A stretch of DNA of 64,000 nucleotides from Candidatus Omnitrophota bacterium (GTDB lineage: Bacteria; Hinthialibacterota; Hinthialibacteria; Hinthialibacterales; JAKPRU01): NCBI GenBank assembly GCA_029568995.1, contig JAKPYU010000189.1, positions 1 to 64,000 of the forward strand, in the 5' to 3' direction. Both the position numbers and the translations under genes were made by a program. Under the pieces are notes generated by a model. That model ran no database searches, was not told the origin of the DNA, and was given only the letters and a program-made list of their open reading frames with translations. Shown one piece after another: positions 18,000-25,830 of the stretch; position 1 is the first letter of the stretch, and the number at the start of each line of letters is the position of its first letter.

Positions 18000-18794
18000 T
18001 CACCAAATCACCCGCTCGTTCGAGGGTTTTCTCGCCGGGATCTCGATTTGCCTGACCATACGGGCCAAACCAAATCCCGACGGTTGATGAAACACCTTCA
18101 GGTTGCACCAATCGGAATACTGGTAGATCTCCGGATTCTCATCGAAATCATTCACACAAAGATCCAGCCCGATTTCGATTCCGGCATCGACCTCCCCAAG
18201 ACCCAGGTCGCTCCAGGGAATCGCGATTTCGGTTACGTATCCCTTGTCCGGCTCGTCATCGTTTAGTGTTCCGTCGATCACGGTTTTGGAAAGAGCATTC
18301 CCGTTCCAGGAATGGTCGATCTTACCGTCCGATGTACCCCGGTCATCAAGAATCGCGCCGTTGAGATTGACATGCCAGCAATAATCGTCCGGCAGCCATT
18401 TGTTGCTGCGATCCAGTCGGGTATCGATCAGGATTTCCACCCCGTCATCGCCGGGGAATGCCGTATCGTGTTCCGTGTGCGTCGCGCGAAGGTATGAATC
18501 CTTAACGGAGAAGGCGACATAGAGATTTGTCTTATCCCACAGTACCCACGCACGCGCGGTGTTGCGATTCGGCGAATCGATGTCATCCATAAAAAACACG
18601 GCCTGCGCGTCTTGCCAGGATGCCTCATCCATGACGCCGTCCACACGGATCGCATTCGGCGTGTAGGCCACTTCCATTACGCAGGGCCATGGGGCGACAG
18701 CCATTCTCTCCACCGGCTCCGAGGTCCGGCAGCCGCTGACGCACGCCAACGCCAGAAAGACTGTCGAAAGCACAACCACACTTTTTCCAGGCAT
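18000..18794 (-). CDS. Lipoprotein with CBM9/DOMON-like carbohydrate-binding domain
   Basis: 264 aa from ATG at 18794, chosen because GGAGG precedes it and the signal MPGKSVVVLSTVFLALACVS with lipobox VSGC begins there; the longer frame runs through low-complexity repeats. Residues about 45-260 match the CBM9-like fold: a 'RVDGVMDEASWQDAQ' strand, 'TNLYVAFSVKDSYLRA', 'GDDGVEILIDTR', 'VTEIAIPWSDLGL' and 'EIGLDLCVNDFDEN'. Such proteins bind sugars or act as accessory modules at the cell surface. The neighbours give no pathway. Confidence 0.8.
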   Translation of the reverse strand: MPGKSVVVLSTVFLALACVSGCRTSEPVERMAVAPWPCVMEVAYTPNAIRVDGVMDEASWQDAQAVFFMDDIDSPNRNTARAWVLWDKTNLYVAFSVKDSYLRATHTEHDTAFPGDDGVEILIDTRLDRSNKWLPDDYCWHVNLNGAILDDRGTSDGKIDHSWNGNALSKTVIDGTLNDDEPDKGYVTEIAIPWSDLGLGEVDAGIEIGLDLCVNDFDENPEIYQYSDWCNLKVFHQPSGFGLARMVRQIEIPARKPSNERVIW

Positions 18795-18815
18795 CTCCAC
18801 GAATCCTCCAAACCG

Positions 18816-18905
18816 CTCCCCCCTCCGATCATCCCCACTGGTCCCATCCGTCCCATTCTCTTTCCCAATCCGCAATCCCCAATCCGCAATCCCCAATCCC
18901 CTCCG
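18816..18905 (+). repeat. Pyrimidine-rich spacer with short tandem units
   Basis: CCAATCCGCAATCC-type units are tandemly repeated about three times between 18866 and 18902, preceded by GGTCCCATCCGTCCCATTC. This resembles the 9-nt-period tracts elsewhere in the window. It lies upstream of the CBM9-like lipoprotein gene and downstream of cheV. Confidence 0.6.
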
Positions 18906-18907
18906 CC

Positions 18908-19870
18908 CTATCCTTCAGCAGAAATCCCGGAAGGCGCTTCCACTTTCAATCCCTGCACGAGTCGATCCACGATATTCACCAATTCCCCGATCTCAGGCTT
19001 GGTGATTTGTGCATTGGCTCCTACGCTCTGTCCTTTCCTTCGATTCTCATCACTGATAATCGAAGAGAAAATGACCACCGGCAAATCCATCAGTCGTGCG
19101 TGTTCTTTAATCAACTTCGTGAAATGGAGACCATCCATCTGCGGCATTTCAATATCGGTGATTACCGCATTGATTCGACTCTTGACGGGTTCTCCTTCCC
19201 CGATCTCGGCCAGTGTTTTCTTGAGGAATTCCCACGCCTCCTGGCCGTTGTTGCAGCAATACAGCTCTCCGTATCCCGCGCTCTGAAGAGTCTGCGTCAG
19301 CATGGATCGCATCATGTGTGAGTCCTCGGCGATCAGGATGTTGCATTGGCTCCGGTCGAACACGGTTTCTCGGTCGAATTGCGGCGAAACCAGTTTCTCG
19401 CTGGGCGAGATTTCCTGAACCACCTTTTCAAAGTCAAGCATGGGAACCAGCTGGTCGTTGATATGGGCCATACTCGTGACATACCCCGAATCCCCCAATC
19501 CCTTGGGGGGCGGCTCGATCTGCTCCCAGGAAACGCGGTAGATCCTGTCCACACCGTCCACCCAGAAACCGAACCAGACATCATTGAACTCCGTCACGAT
19601 CACCCGGTCGCTTGCCCGAATGTCCTGCTGAGGTAATCCCAGCCAAATCCGGACATTTACGGCCGGGACCACAATCCCCCGCAGGTCGAACACACCCAGC
19701 ACATGCGGGTGACGTTCGGGCGGACGGAGCAACTCCGGTGGACGAATGACCTCCCGCACTTTGGCCACATTGATTCCGTAGGTCTCGTTCTCGACCCGGA
19801 ATACCAGGATTTCGAGCTCATTGGTTCCTGCTTCCATCAAGATCTGGCTTCTGATGTCGGAAGTGTCCAT
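18908..19870 (-). CDS. cheV: CheV-type chemotaxis coupling protein (CheW-REC)
   Basis: 320 aa from the ATG at 19870; upstream codons in frame are not family-like. Residues about 10-165 are a CheW domain (ILVFRVENETYGINVAKVRE, VLGVFDLRGIVVPAVNVRIW). Residues about 185-310 are a receiver domain with acidic pocket IAEDSHMMRS and phosphoacceptor TDIEMPQMDGL, plus the conserved Lys in QITKPEIG. It couples chemoreceptors to CheA and tunes adaptation by phosphorylation. No other chemotaxis or flagellar gene is present in the window, so its partners are elsewhere. Confidence 0.9.
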   Translation of the reverse strand: MDTSDIRSQILMEAGTNELEILVFRVENETYGINVAKVREVIRPPELLRPPERHPHVLGVFDLRGIVVPAVNVRIWLGLPQQDIRASDRVIVTEFNDVWFGFWVDGVDRIYRVSWEQIEPPPKGLGDSGYVTSMAHINDQLVPMLDFEKVVQEISPSEKLVSPQFDRETVFDRSQCNILIAEDSHMMRSMLTQTLQSAGYGELYCCNNGQEAWEFLKKTLAEIGEGEPVKSRINAVITDIEMPQMDGLHFTKLIKEHARLMDLPVVIFSSIISDENRRKGQSVGANAQITKPEIGELVNIVDRLVQGLKVEAPSGISAEG

Positions 19871-19976
19871 GGGATTGACCTCGTATTTGGGAATACACAC
19901 CCGCCGTGGCAAGGTGTGTTCTGAGGGCACGGATAAGACAAGTCTATCAACTGCCGATGGATTCCGAAGTCTCAGT

Positions 19977-20945
19977 TCAGAGTTCCTCGAACGGCGAGAA
20001 CAACACGCTGACCGACTCGCCGTTATGGATACGCCGAATCGCTTTGGCAAACATCCGCGCAACCGAGAGCACCCGGATCTTGTCGATTCGTTTCTTGCCC
20101 TCCACCGGAATGGAATTCGTGACAACGACCTCTTTCAGGGAGGATTCCTGGATTCGCTCGACCGCCTGGCCCACAAGAACCGGATGCACGGCCCCGGCGG
20201 TGATTTCCACAGCACCGGAATCTTCAAGCGCTTTCACCGTATTCAATAATGATCCACCCGTGCTGATTTCGTCGTCCATGATGATCGCGCGTTTGCCTTT
20301 GACATCGCCGATAATGTGCCGGACCACGGATTGATCGTCATTGCCGGCCCGACGCTTATCCACAATGGCCAGGGGTAAGTTCAAATGGCGGGCGAACTTC
20401 TCGGCTCGCTTCGCGCTTCCGGCGTCCGGGGCTACCACCACACAGTCGGTCAGATCCTGGTAACGCCAGTAATCCACCAGAATGGGTGTCGCGATCAGAT
20501 GGTCCGTCGGAATCCGGAAAAATCCCTGGATCTGGAACGAGTGCAGGTTCATGGTCAGGATTCGGTCCGCCCCGGAGGCTTCCAGGAGATCGGCGACCAG
20601 CCGTGCGGCGATGGAGATGCGCGGCTGATCCTTCTTGTCCGACCGCACGTATGGAAAATACGGAAGCACCGCGGTCACTCGACACGCCGAGGCGTGTTTC
20701 AGCGCATCAATCATCAACAGCAATTCCATCAGGCGTGTGTTGACCGGAGAACAGGAGGTTTGGACCACAAACACGTCGCATTCCCGCACATTTTCCTGAA
20801 TCTTCACAAAGAGGTTCTCATTGGCGAATTCCTGGATCTCCACTTTACCTGGCTCGATGTCCAGGTACGGACAGATCTCATTCACGAGGCTCTTGCTTGC
20901 ATTGCCGCTGAAAACCTTCAAGGCTCTGCCGGTTCCTGTTGTCAT
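19977..20945 (-). CDS. prs: Ribose-phosphate diphosphokinase
   Basis: 322 aa, close to the usual 315. It makes PRPP from ribose 5-phosphate and ATP for nucleotide, histidine and tryptophan synthesis. It begins LKVFSGNASKSLVNEICPYL; the family features present include FANENLFVKIQENVR, LPYFPYVRSDKKDQPRISIA, LTMNLHSFQIQGFF, and the PRPP loop IIMDDEISTGGSLLNTV. It is cytoplasmic. The substrate loop 'FANENLFVK' differs slightly from the common 'FSDGE', and 'DDEISTGG' from 'DDMIDTAG', which suggests a divergent branch of the family. It sits as a single gene. Confidence 0.9.
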   Translation of the reverse strand: MTTGTGRALKVFSGNASKSLVNEICPYLDIEPGKVEIQEFANENLFVKIQENVRECDVFVVQTSCSPVNTRLMELLLMIDALKHASACRVTAVLPYFPYVRSDKKDQPRISIAARLVADLLEASGADRILTMNLHSFQIQGFFRIPTDHLIATPILVDYWRYQDLTDCVVVAPDAGSAKRAEKFARHLNLPLAIVDKRRAGNDDQSVVRHIIGDVKGKRAIIMDDEISTGGSLLNTVKALEDSGAVEITAGAVHPVLVGQAVERIQESSLKEVVVTNSIPVEGKKRIDKIRVLSVARMFAKAIRRIHNGESVSVLFSPFEEL

Positions 20946-20997
20946 TCTTTTACTCCATGCGGTTTCCGTTGTTGTGATCAGGTTTACTCAATAGTAG

Positions 20998-21121
20998 AAC
21001 CCCACCCCAACCCTCCCCGTAAACAGGGAGGGAACATTCTTCCCCCCGTTTACGGGGGGATTGAGGGGGGTGATGGCTTCGTAACCCCCACCCTGATTCT
21101 CCCCGCAAGTGGGGAGGGAGA
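20998..21121. repeat. Cluster of G/C palindromic repeats (REP-like)
   Basis: Three palindromes lie in tandem between ackA and prs: CCCTCCC/GGGAGGG (21011-21032), the perfect TCCCCCCGT/ACGGGGGGA (21041-21060), and CTCCCC/GGGGAG (21099-21116), each followed by or preceded by CCCCACCC/GGGGTG tails. Read on the minus strand, the first unit resembles the 33-bp repeats at 45184, 53496 and 59379. It may act as a terminator for ackA, but there is no T-tract. Confidence 0.75.
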
Positions 21122-21132
21122 TAAAAACAGAA

Positions 21133-22335
21133 TCATTGACCGGCATTCAGCAATTCGACTGTCGCACGGGCAACGATCAATTCTTCGTTTGTCGGGACCA
21201 CCCAGATGGCGGTCCTGCTTTCTTCTGAGCCGATACTACCTTCCTTCCCTGATTGTTCCGCATTCCGCCGGTCATCGAGGATGATCCCCAGCGGTTCCAG
21301 TCCTGCGCAGATCCGCCGGCGGACCTCGGCTCCCCGTTCCCCAATGCCCCCCGTGAAAACCAATGCATCCAGGCGGCCCAAAACGGCAAGAAAGCCGCCG
21401 ATTGTCTTCTTTACATCATAGCAGAATGCTTCCAGCGCGAGATGTGCCTCCGCATTCCCTTCGGCTTCTGCCTTTTCAATGTCCCGAACGTCGGCGGAGA
21501 CCCCGGACAGACCGAGGAACCCACTCTGTCTTGTCAGAAGACGAACGACTTCTTCAATGGAAAGACCCTCCTGCTGCATCACGTACAGCACCGCAAACGG
21601 GTCCAGGTCGCCGTTCCTTGTTCCGTGAAACAGTCCGGACTGCGGCGAAAATCCCATGCTGGTATCGACGCTTTTTCCGCCCCGGATCGCACAAATCGAG
21701 GAGGATCCGCCGAGATGGCAGGAGATCACGTTGATCTCCTCTTTTGGGAGACTTAGGAGTACCGGAATCCTCTCGGAGATGTATCGGTGCGAGGCCCCAT
21801 GGTAACCGTATCGTCGGATGCCGTGGCGATCTCGCCATTCTTTCGGCACCGCGTACACCCGCGCATATTCCGGCATTGTTGTGTGGAATGCGGGTTCGAA
21901 TAGCCCCACCAACGGCGTGTTCGGCATCGCTTCGCGGAACAGGCGGATTGCTTTCACATACGGGGGATTGTGAGCAGGGGCCAGGAATGTATAGTCCTCC
22001 ATTCCTTTCAGCACTGGGTCGGTGATCCGAACACAGCCGTCAAAGCCTTTCGCGATCACCGTCTTGAATCCGACTGCTGTAATCTCGCCCAGGCCGGAAA
22101 TCACGGCGGATGGACCGGAGGTGAGCAGCTGAATCATCCGCCCGATAGCCGCAGGGTAGTCCGGTAAAGGCTCTATCGTCGAGCCGCTCTCCCCCCCGCA
22201 GGTCCACGAGAGAATGGCGTCCTGCGACCCGATCTTCTCAAATCGTCCCCACGCGAGAGACTTCTCCTCCGGGAAACGGATCAATTGAAACTTCAGGGAG
22301 GTGCTCCCGACATTGGCAACGAGGACATTGCTCAT
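21133..22335 (-). CDS. ackA: Acetate kinase family (acetate/propionate kinase)
   Basis: 400 aa from ATG at 22335, where MSNVLVANVGSTSLKFQLIR gives the first phosphate-binding segment; the longer frame adds 15 non-family residues. Other family segments are VGLFEPAFHTTMPEYARVYA, RRYGYHGASHRYISER, VISCHLGGSSSICAIRGGKS, DTSMGFSPQSGLFHGTRNGD and FTGGIGERGAEVRRRICAGL. It interconverts acetyl phosphate and acetate with ADP/ATP in fermentation or acetate activation. 'NVGSTSLKFQL' in place of 'NAGSSSLKYQL' and 'SPQSGLFHGTRNGD' in place of 'TPLEGLMMGTRSGD' mark a divergent subfamily. No pta gene is adjacent. Confidence 0.88.
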   Translation of the reverse strand: MSNVLVANVGSTSLKFQLIRFPEEKSLAWGRFEKIGSQDAILSWTCGGESGSTIEPLPDYPAAIGRMIQLLTSGPSAVISGLGEITAVGFKTVIAKGFDGCVRITDPVLKGMEDYTFLAPAHNPPYVKAIRLFREAMPNTPLVGLFEPAFHTTMPEYARVYAVPKEWRDRHGIRRYGYHGASHRYISERIPVLLSLPKEEINVISCHLGGSSSICAIRGGKSVDTSMGFSPQSGLFHGTRNGDLDPFAVLYVMQQEGLSIEEVVRLLTRQSGFLGLSGVSADVRDIEKAEAEGNAEAHLALEAFCYDVKKTIGGFLAVLGRLDALVFTGGIGERGAEVRRRICAGLEPLGIILDDRRNAEQSGKEGSIGSEESRTAIWVVPTNEELIVARATVELLNAGQ

Positions 22336-22487
22336 GATCGACTCCGCTGGGGGATACTGGGATGTAAATCCGGGCTGCACGCCGGTGGCTAGTCTACTGT
22401 CTGCACCCCGCCAAGACGAGGGACATCGCCCTGCTCCTGGGGAACAGATAACCGGGCAGGCGCGAAGGCCTACCCTGTCTCAGTAGG

Positions 22488-22513
22488 GGCAATCCCCCCG
22501 TGGTTGCCCCTGC
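22488..22513. repeat. AGGGGCAA/TTGCCCCT palindrome
   Basis: This 8-bp inverted repeat with a C/G-rich loop lies between the ackA start and the T-box leader. It resembles the GTAGGGGCGATTC palindrome at 24551. Both may be copies of a mobile palindromic repeat; a role in the leader RNA is not evident. Confidence 0.55.
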
Positions 22514-22589
22514 CTTCTCCACGCCAAATTCCCCTCCAGGCTTGACTTACGAAGCCTCCGTGCCGATAATTTCCGGTACATACGAAAAG

Positions 22590-22846
22590 GCGCCGAAGAG
22601 GAGTAGTAAGCGTCCTTGCGGAAATCGAGAGAGCCGGTGGGTGGTGCAAACCGGTTTTTCGCAGTGCTGAACTCGCCTCTGAGCCGTCCCGGTGAACGGA
22701 GCACTCCTCACTACTAGCCGGGGCCGGGTTCGCCCGTGACAGCGATGAATCAAGGGTGAGATTGCGCATTTGAGGTGTCAATCTCACTGAACCAGGGTGG
22801 TACCGCGGAACATTTTCGCCCCTGAAGCAATTCAGGGGCGTTTTTC
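22590..22846 (+). ncRNA. T-box riboswitch, leucine type, upstream of leuA
   Basis: All main T-box parts are visible. Stem I base is AGAGG/CCTCT (22597-22601 with 22676-22680). The specifier loop has AGTA on the 5' side (22602-22605) and GAACTCG on the 3' side, giving a CTC (Leu) specifier at 22672-22674 followed by a purine. The distal part has AGAGAGCCGGTGGGTGGTGC pairing through CCGGT/ACCGG. Stem III is GTGAGATTG/CAATCTCAC (22756-22787). The T-box sequence AGGGTGGTACCGCG is at 22794-22807, and a terminator follows. Uncharged tRNA-Leu should stabilise the antiterminator and switch on leuA. The CTC reading is my inference from position; the motif itself is direct. Confidence 0.92.
22817..22845 (+). 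terminator. T-box-controlled terminator
   Basis: The perfect 10-bp stem CGCCCCTGAA/TTCAGGGGCG (22817-22826 with 22831-22840), GCAA loop and five Ts lie directly after the T-box motif. It is the alternative to the antiterminator. Confidence 0.92.
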
Positions 22847-22875
22847 ATTTTCGGGCCTGAAAGGAGGTGGTCTCG

Positions 22876-22995
22876 ATGCCATGTCTTCTTACCGATGACA
22901 GCGACGAGAGCGACCTTGGTGACCTTCCGCTACAGAGACTGAATCCGGCCCTTCGAGGCCACCCATTTCATAAGGAGAACGAACATGTCAGATAG
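22876..22995 (+). CDS. Possible 39-aa leader peptide overlapping leuA
   Basis: After the T-box terminator comes a very strong ribosome site, AAAGGAGGTGG, then ATG at 22876. The frame encodes 39 residues, begins MPCLLTDDSDESDLGDLPLQ, contains seven leucines and stops at TAG 22993-22995, eleven bases inside leuA. The leuA start at 22985 has its own AAGGAG, so translation coupling between the two is possible. There is no homologue to support it and the protein may be incidental. It is too short and too acidic at the N-terminus to assign a function. Confidence 0.4.
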   Translation: MPCLLTDDSDESDLGDLPLQRLNPALRGHPFHKENEHVR

Positions 22996-24523
22996 AATTA
23001 TCATATTCGATACCACGCTGCGGGATGGCGAACAAGCCCCCGGTTTTTCCATGAATCTGCAAGAGAAAATCGAATTGGCCCGACAGCTGCAGCGGCTGAA
23101 AGTGGATGTCATCGAGGCGGGATTCCCGATTTCCTCTCCCGGCGATTTTGAGTCGGTCAAAGCCGTCGCCCAGCAGATCGAAGGCCCTCAGATCTGCGGC
23201 CTGGCGCGCGCCCGAAATGAGGATATCGACTGCTGCTGGGAAGCCGTAAAAGACTCCGCCCGCCCACGTATCCACACATTTATCGCCACCAGCGATGTCC
23301 ATGTCGAAAAGAAACTCCGCAAGACCCGGCAAGAGGTCAAGGAAATCGCCGTTCGCGCGGTCGAACGCGCCAAGAAATACACCGACAATGTGGAGTTCTC
23401 CACCGAGGATGCCGCGAGAACCGATTGGGATTATATTTGTGAGGTGATCGAGGCGGCCATCAACGCCGGGGCAACGACCATCAATGTCCCGGATACCGTG
23501 GGATACTCCAATCCATGGGAGATAGAGAATCTGTTCCGATACATTTTCGAGAATGTACCCAATGTCCGTAAGGCTATCATATCCTGCCATTGCCACAACG
23601 ATTTGGGGCTGGCCGTGGCCAATTCACTGGCCACGGTCCGCGCCGGGGCCAGGCAGGTGGAGTGCACCATCAACGGGATCGGCGAACGGGCCGGAAACGC
23701 CTCGCTGGAAGAGGTCGTGATGAACCTGAAAACCCGCCGCGAATTCTTCGGGTTCGAGACGAGTATCGACACAAGCCAGATTTATCCCGCCAGCCGCATG
23801 TTGACACGGTTCACCGGCGTTTCCGTCCAGCCCAACAAGGCCGTCGTCGGCGCGAATGCCTTTGCGCATGAGGCCGGGATCCACCAGGATGGCGTTCTGA
23901 AAGAGCGCACCACCTATGAGATCATGACCCCCGAATCCGTCGGCTGGACCGGCCAGGGCATGGTGTTGGGCAAACACTCCGGACGTCATGCCTTCAAGGC
24001 TCGCCTGGAGGAACTGGGATTTTGCCTGAACGAGGAGGAACTGGAAAAGGCGTTCGAGGCGTTCAAGGTACTGGCCGATTTGAAAAAGACCGTTTTCGAT
24101 GAGGATCTGATTGTAATCGTCCATCAGCAGGCCCTCTCGGGCGATCTGGATCGGTATATCCTGCACGATTTGATGATCGAGGTCGGCAAAAACGGACCGA
24201 GTGCCACCGTGGTGTTGCGTTCAAACGGTGATACCTTCCAGGAAAGCGGGTCGGGAGATGGTGCTCTGGATGCCGCGTTCTCGGTGATCAAGAAGATGAC
24301 CGGCCTGGAGGAATCCGTTCTCACGAACTACAACTGCTCTTCGGTAACTCAGGGCACGGATGCCATCGCGCAATCGACCATTTCCTTGCGATACAAGCAG
24401 AAAGAAGTCGTCGGGCGCGGGACGGATACCGATGTTGTCCGCGCAAGCGTCAAGGCGTTTGTGGATGCCGTCAATCGCCTGCTCATGACCGAAACCAGGG
24501 AACCGGTAAAGGATATTGTTTGA
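22985..24523 (+). CDS. leuA: 2-isopropylmalate synthase
   Basis: 512 aa, the usual size for the LeuA type with a C-terminal allosteric domain. The TIM barrel (about 1-280) starts with FDTTLRDGEQAPGFSM (Asp9 metal site, Arg13) and has VEFSTEDAART, SCHCHNDLGLAVANSL (HxH metal ligands) and CTINGIGERAGNASLEE. A linker with HEAGIHQDGVLKERTTYEIM and GKHSGRHAF follows, and the regulatory domain is about 380-512. It condenses acetyl-CoA with 2-oxoisovalerate in leucine synthesis, and leucine likely feeds back on the C-terminal domain. Control is by the upstream leucine T-box. Citramalate synthase is the alternative, but the T-box specifier favours LeuA. Confidence 0.92.
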   Translation: MSDRIIIFDTTLRDGEQAPGFSMNLQEKIELARQLQRLKVDVIEAGFPISSPGDFESVKAVAQQIEGPQICGLARARNEDIDCCWEAVKDSARPRIHTFIATSDVHVEKKLRKTRQEVKEIAVRAVERAKKYTDNVEFSTEDAARTDWDYICEVIEAAINAGATTINVPDTVGYSNPWEIENLFRYIFENVPNVRKAIISCHCHNDLGLAVANSLATVRAGARQVECTINGIGERAGNASLEEVVMNLKTRREFFGFETSIDTSQIYPASRMLTRFTGVSVQPNKAVVGANAFAHEAGIHQDGVLKERTTYEIMTPESVGWTGQGMVLGKHSGRHAFKARLEELGFCLNEEELEKAFEAFKVLADLKKTVFDEDLIVIVHQQALSGDLDRYILHDLMIEVGKNGPSATVVLRSNGDTFQESGSGDGALDAAFSVIKKMTGLEESVLTNYNCSSVTQGTDAIAQSTISLRYKQKEVVGRGTDTDVVRASVKAFVDAVNRLLMTETREPVKDIV

Positions 24524-24550
24524 TACCGAACCCTGTGCCCGTAATTCCCT

Positions 24551-24578
24551 GTAGGGGCGATTCACGAATCGCCCCTAC
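24551..24578. repeat. Perfect 13-bp palindromic repeat
   Basis: GTAGGGGCGATTC (24551-24563) faces its exact complement GAATCGCCCCTAC (24566-24578) across two bases. It starts 28 bases after the leuA stop. A T-tract is absent, so it is more likely a mobile palindromic repeat than an intrinsic terminator. Confidence 0.75.
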
Positions 24579-24653
24579 GGGATTGTCTTTAAAGGGGCAT
24601 TCTCACCGAGTTACCTGAATCTGTCCCGGACTCTGCGAATGTACCCACAGACT

Positions 24654-24676
24654 TCTCCCCCAAAGATTGGGGGAGA
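24654..24676. repeat. TCTCCCCCAA/TTGGGGGAGA palindromic repeat
   Basis: A perfect 10-bp inverted repeat with a 3-base loop, followed by GACACAGAGGGGGTTGA. Almost the same unit occurs at 57978-58020. Apart from these two palindromes, the 363 bases between leuA and the pseudopilin gene show no gene. Confidence 0.75.
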
Positions 24677-24886
24677 CACAGAGGGGGTTGAATGCATCAT
24701 CATTTTAACCCACCAGGCCCGCTGATCCCCTTCGCGCTTACAATTCAATCTGACACTTCCGCTAAAATAGGCTACTTTCCTTCCTGAACGGGTTTCATGG
24801 AGCGCCTCGGGGGAAACGCTCGCCCTGGGGAGCGGGAAATCCGAGGCTTTGCACGTACATACGAATCAAGGGATTGGAGGAGAATG

Positions 24887-25594
24887 ATGCGTACTCGGTG
24901 GATGCTGTCGGTGGAGTCTTCGTCACGTGGGTTCACCCTGATCGAACTGCTGGTAGTCGTGGCTATTATCGGAATCCTGGCAACGGTCGCGTTTCCGAAT
25001 TTCAGTTCCGCGTTGATCCGGGCCAAGGTCAGCCGTGCGAAAAACGATCTCAAGACGTTGGACACGGCGCTGGAGATGTACTATATGGACAATGGGAACT
25101 ATCCGTATGTCCAGGACAAGGGCGGTGTGGAATGGCAAATGCCCGCCGGATTTCCTGCCGGTCATACCAATGGCCCGGCGGGATTGACCACTCCGATTTC
25201 GTATCTGCACAGGGCGCTGCGAGACCCGTTCCTGTTGGAGCAGGGGGATTGGGGCAATGAGGGAAATCCGTTGCTGTATTACGAAAGGTGCGGTTTCGGA
25301 TATGACTTCACCGGAACCTTTGCCGAGGTGAAGCTGGTTCGGGTTCCGGTGGATGCGAATGGGACACTGCTGGGAACCGCTCCGGACTATGAAGAATCGG
25401 ACTGCTCCAAGGTGCCCACGCGCTGGGTCGTATACAGCGTCGGCCCGGACCAGACACACCGTGTTCTCAATCCAGACGGGACCGTCCTGGTCCGCTCGCG
25501 CTACAGCATCCTGAACCGGTACGACCCCACGAACGGCACAATCAGCCAGGGGAATATCCTTCGATTCCCCGGCGGCCTCTCGTTCCCCGAGTAA
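24887..25594 (+). CDS. Type II secretion-like pseudopilin
   Basis: 235 aa from ATG at 24887 (GGAGG six bases upstream; an ATG three bases earlier is too close to it). The leader is MRTRWMLSVESSSRG, cleaved before FTLIELLVVVAIIGILATVA with the standard Gly at -1 and Glu at +5. It continues FPNFSSALIRAKVSRAKNDL and LEMYYMDNGNYPY, the pseudopilin pattern of this genome. It ends NRYDPTNGTISQGNILRFPG, the same C-terminal signature as the pseudopilin at 58768 (YDVSNGLVSPGDIIRVG). It is a single gene with no secretion partners. Confidence 0.88.
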   Translation: MRTRWMLSVESSSRGFTLIELLVVVAIIGILATVAFPNFSSALIRAKVSRAKNDLKTLDTALEMYYMDNGNYPYVQDKGGVEWQMPAGFPAGHTNGPAGLTTPISYLHRALRDPFLLEQGDWGNEGNPLLYYERCGFGYDFTGTFAEVKLVRVPVDANGTLLGTAPDYEESDCSKVPTRWVVYSVGPDQTHRVLNPDGTVLVRSRYSILNRYDPTNGTISQGNILRFPGGLSFPE

Positions 25595-25624
25595 GCCGCG
25601 TCGATACAAGGCAACGCGAATCAA

Positions 25625-25770
25625 GGCATCGGCATCCGTTCCGTCGTCCCTGTCCGTATCTTCGTGCCTTTGTGGTTCACTTCCCCCTCCCCCCGTCCCT
25701 GTTCGTCCGTGTCTGTCCGTGTCCGCCCCTGTCTCCCCCTCTTCTCTTCATCATGCTCATCCTCTAATCC
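25625..25770 (+). repeat. Pyrimidine-rich spacer between convergent genes
   Basis: The gap between the pseudopilin and the next minus-strand gene is mostly C and T on the plus strand, with GTCCGTGTC-type 9-nt periodicity (about 25700-25735) and a CTTCGTGCCTTTGTGGTT stretch also found, in diverged form, at 6147-6170. Confidence 0.6.
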
Positions 25771-25830
25771 CACGAATCACGGTTCAGACGGACGCTTCCG
25801 CCGGACAGAATCCATATACTCAATGAAGCA

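Noticed and set aside
19871-20125. 85-residue N-terminal extension of CheV
   Set aside because: The extra residues overlap prs on the same strand and do not resemble CheW; the ATG at 19870 fits the family start.
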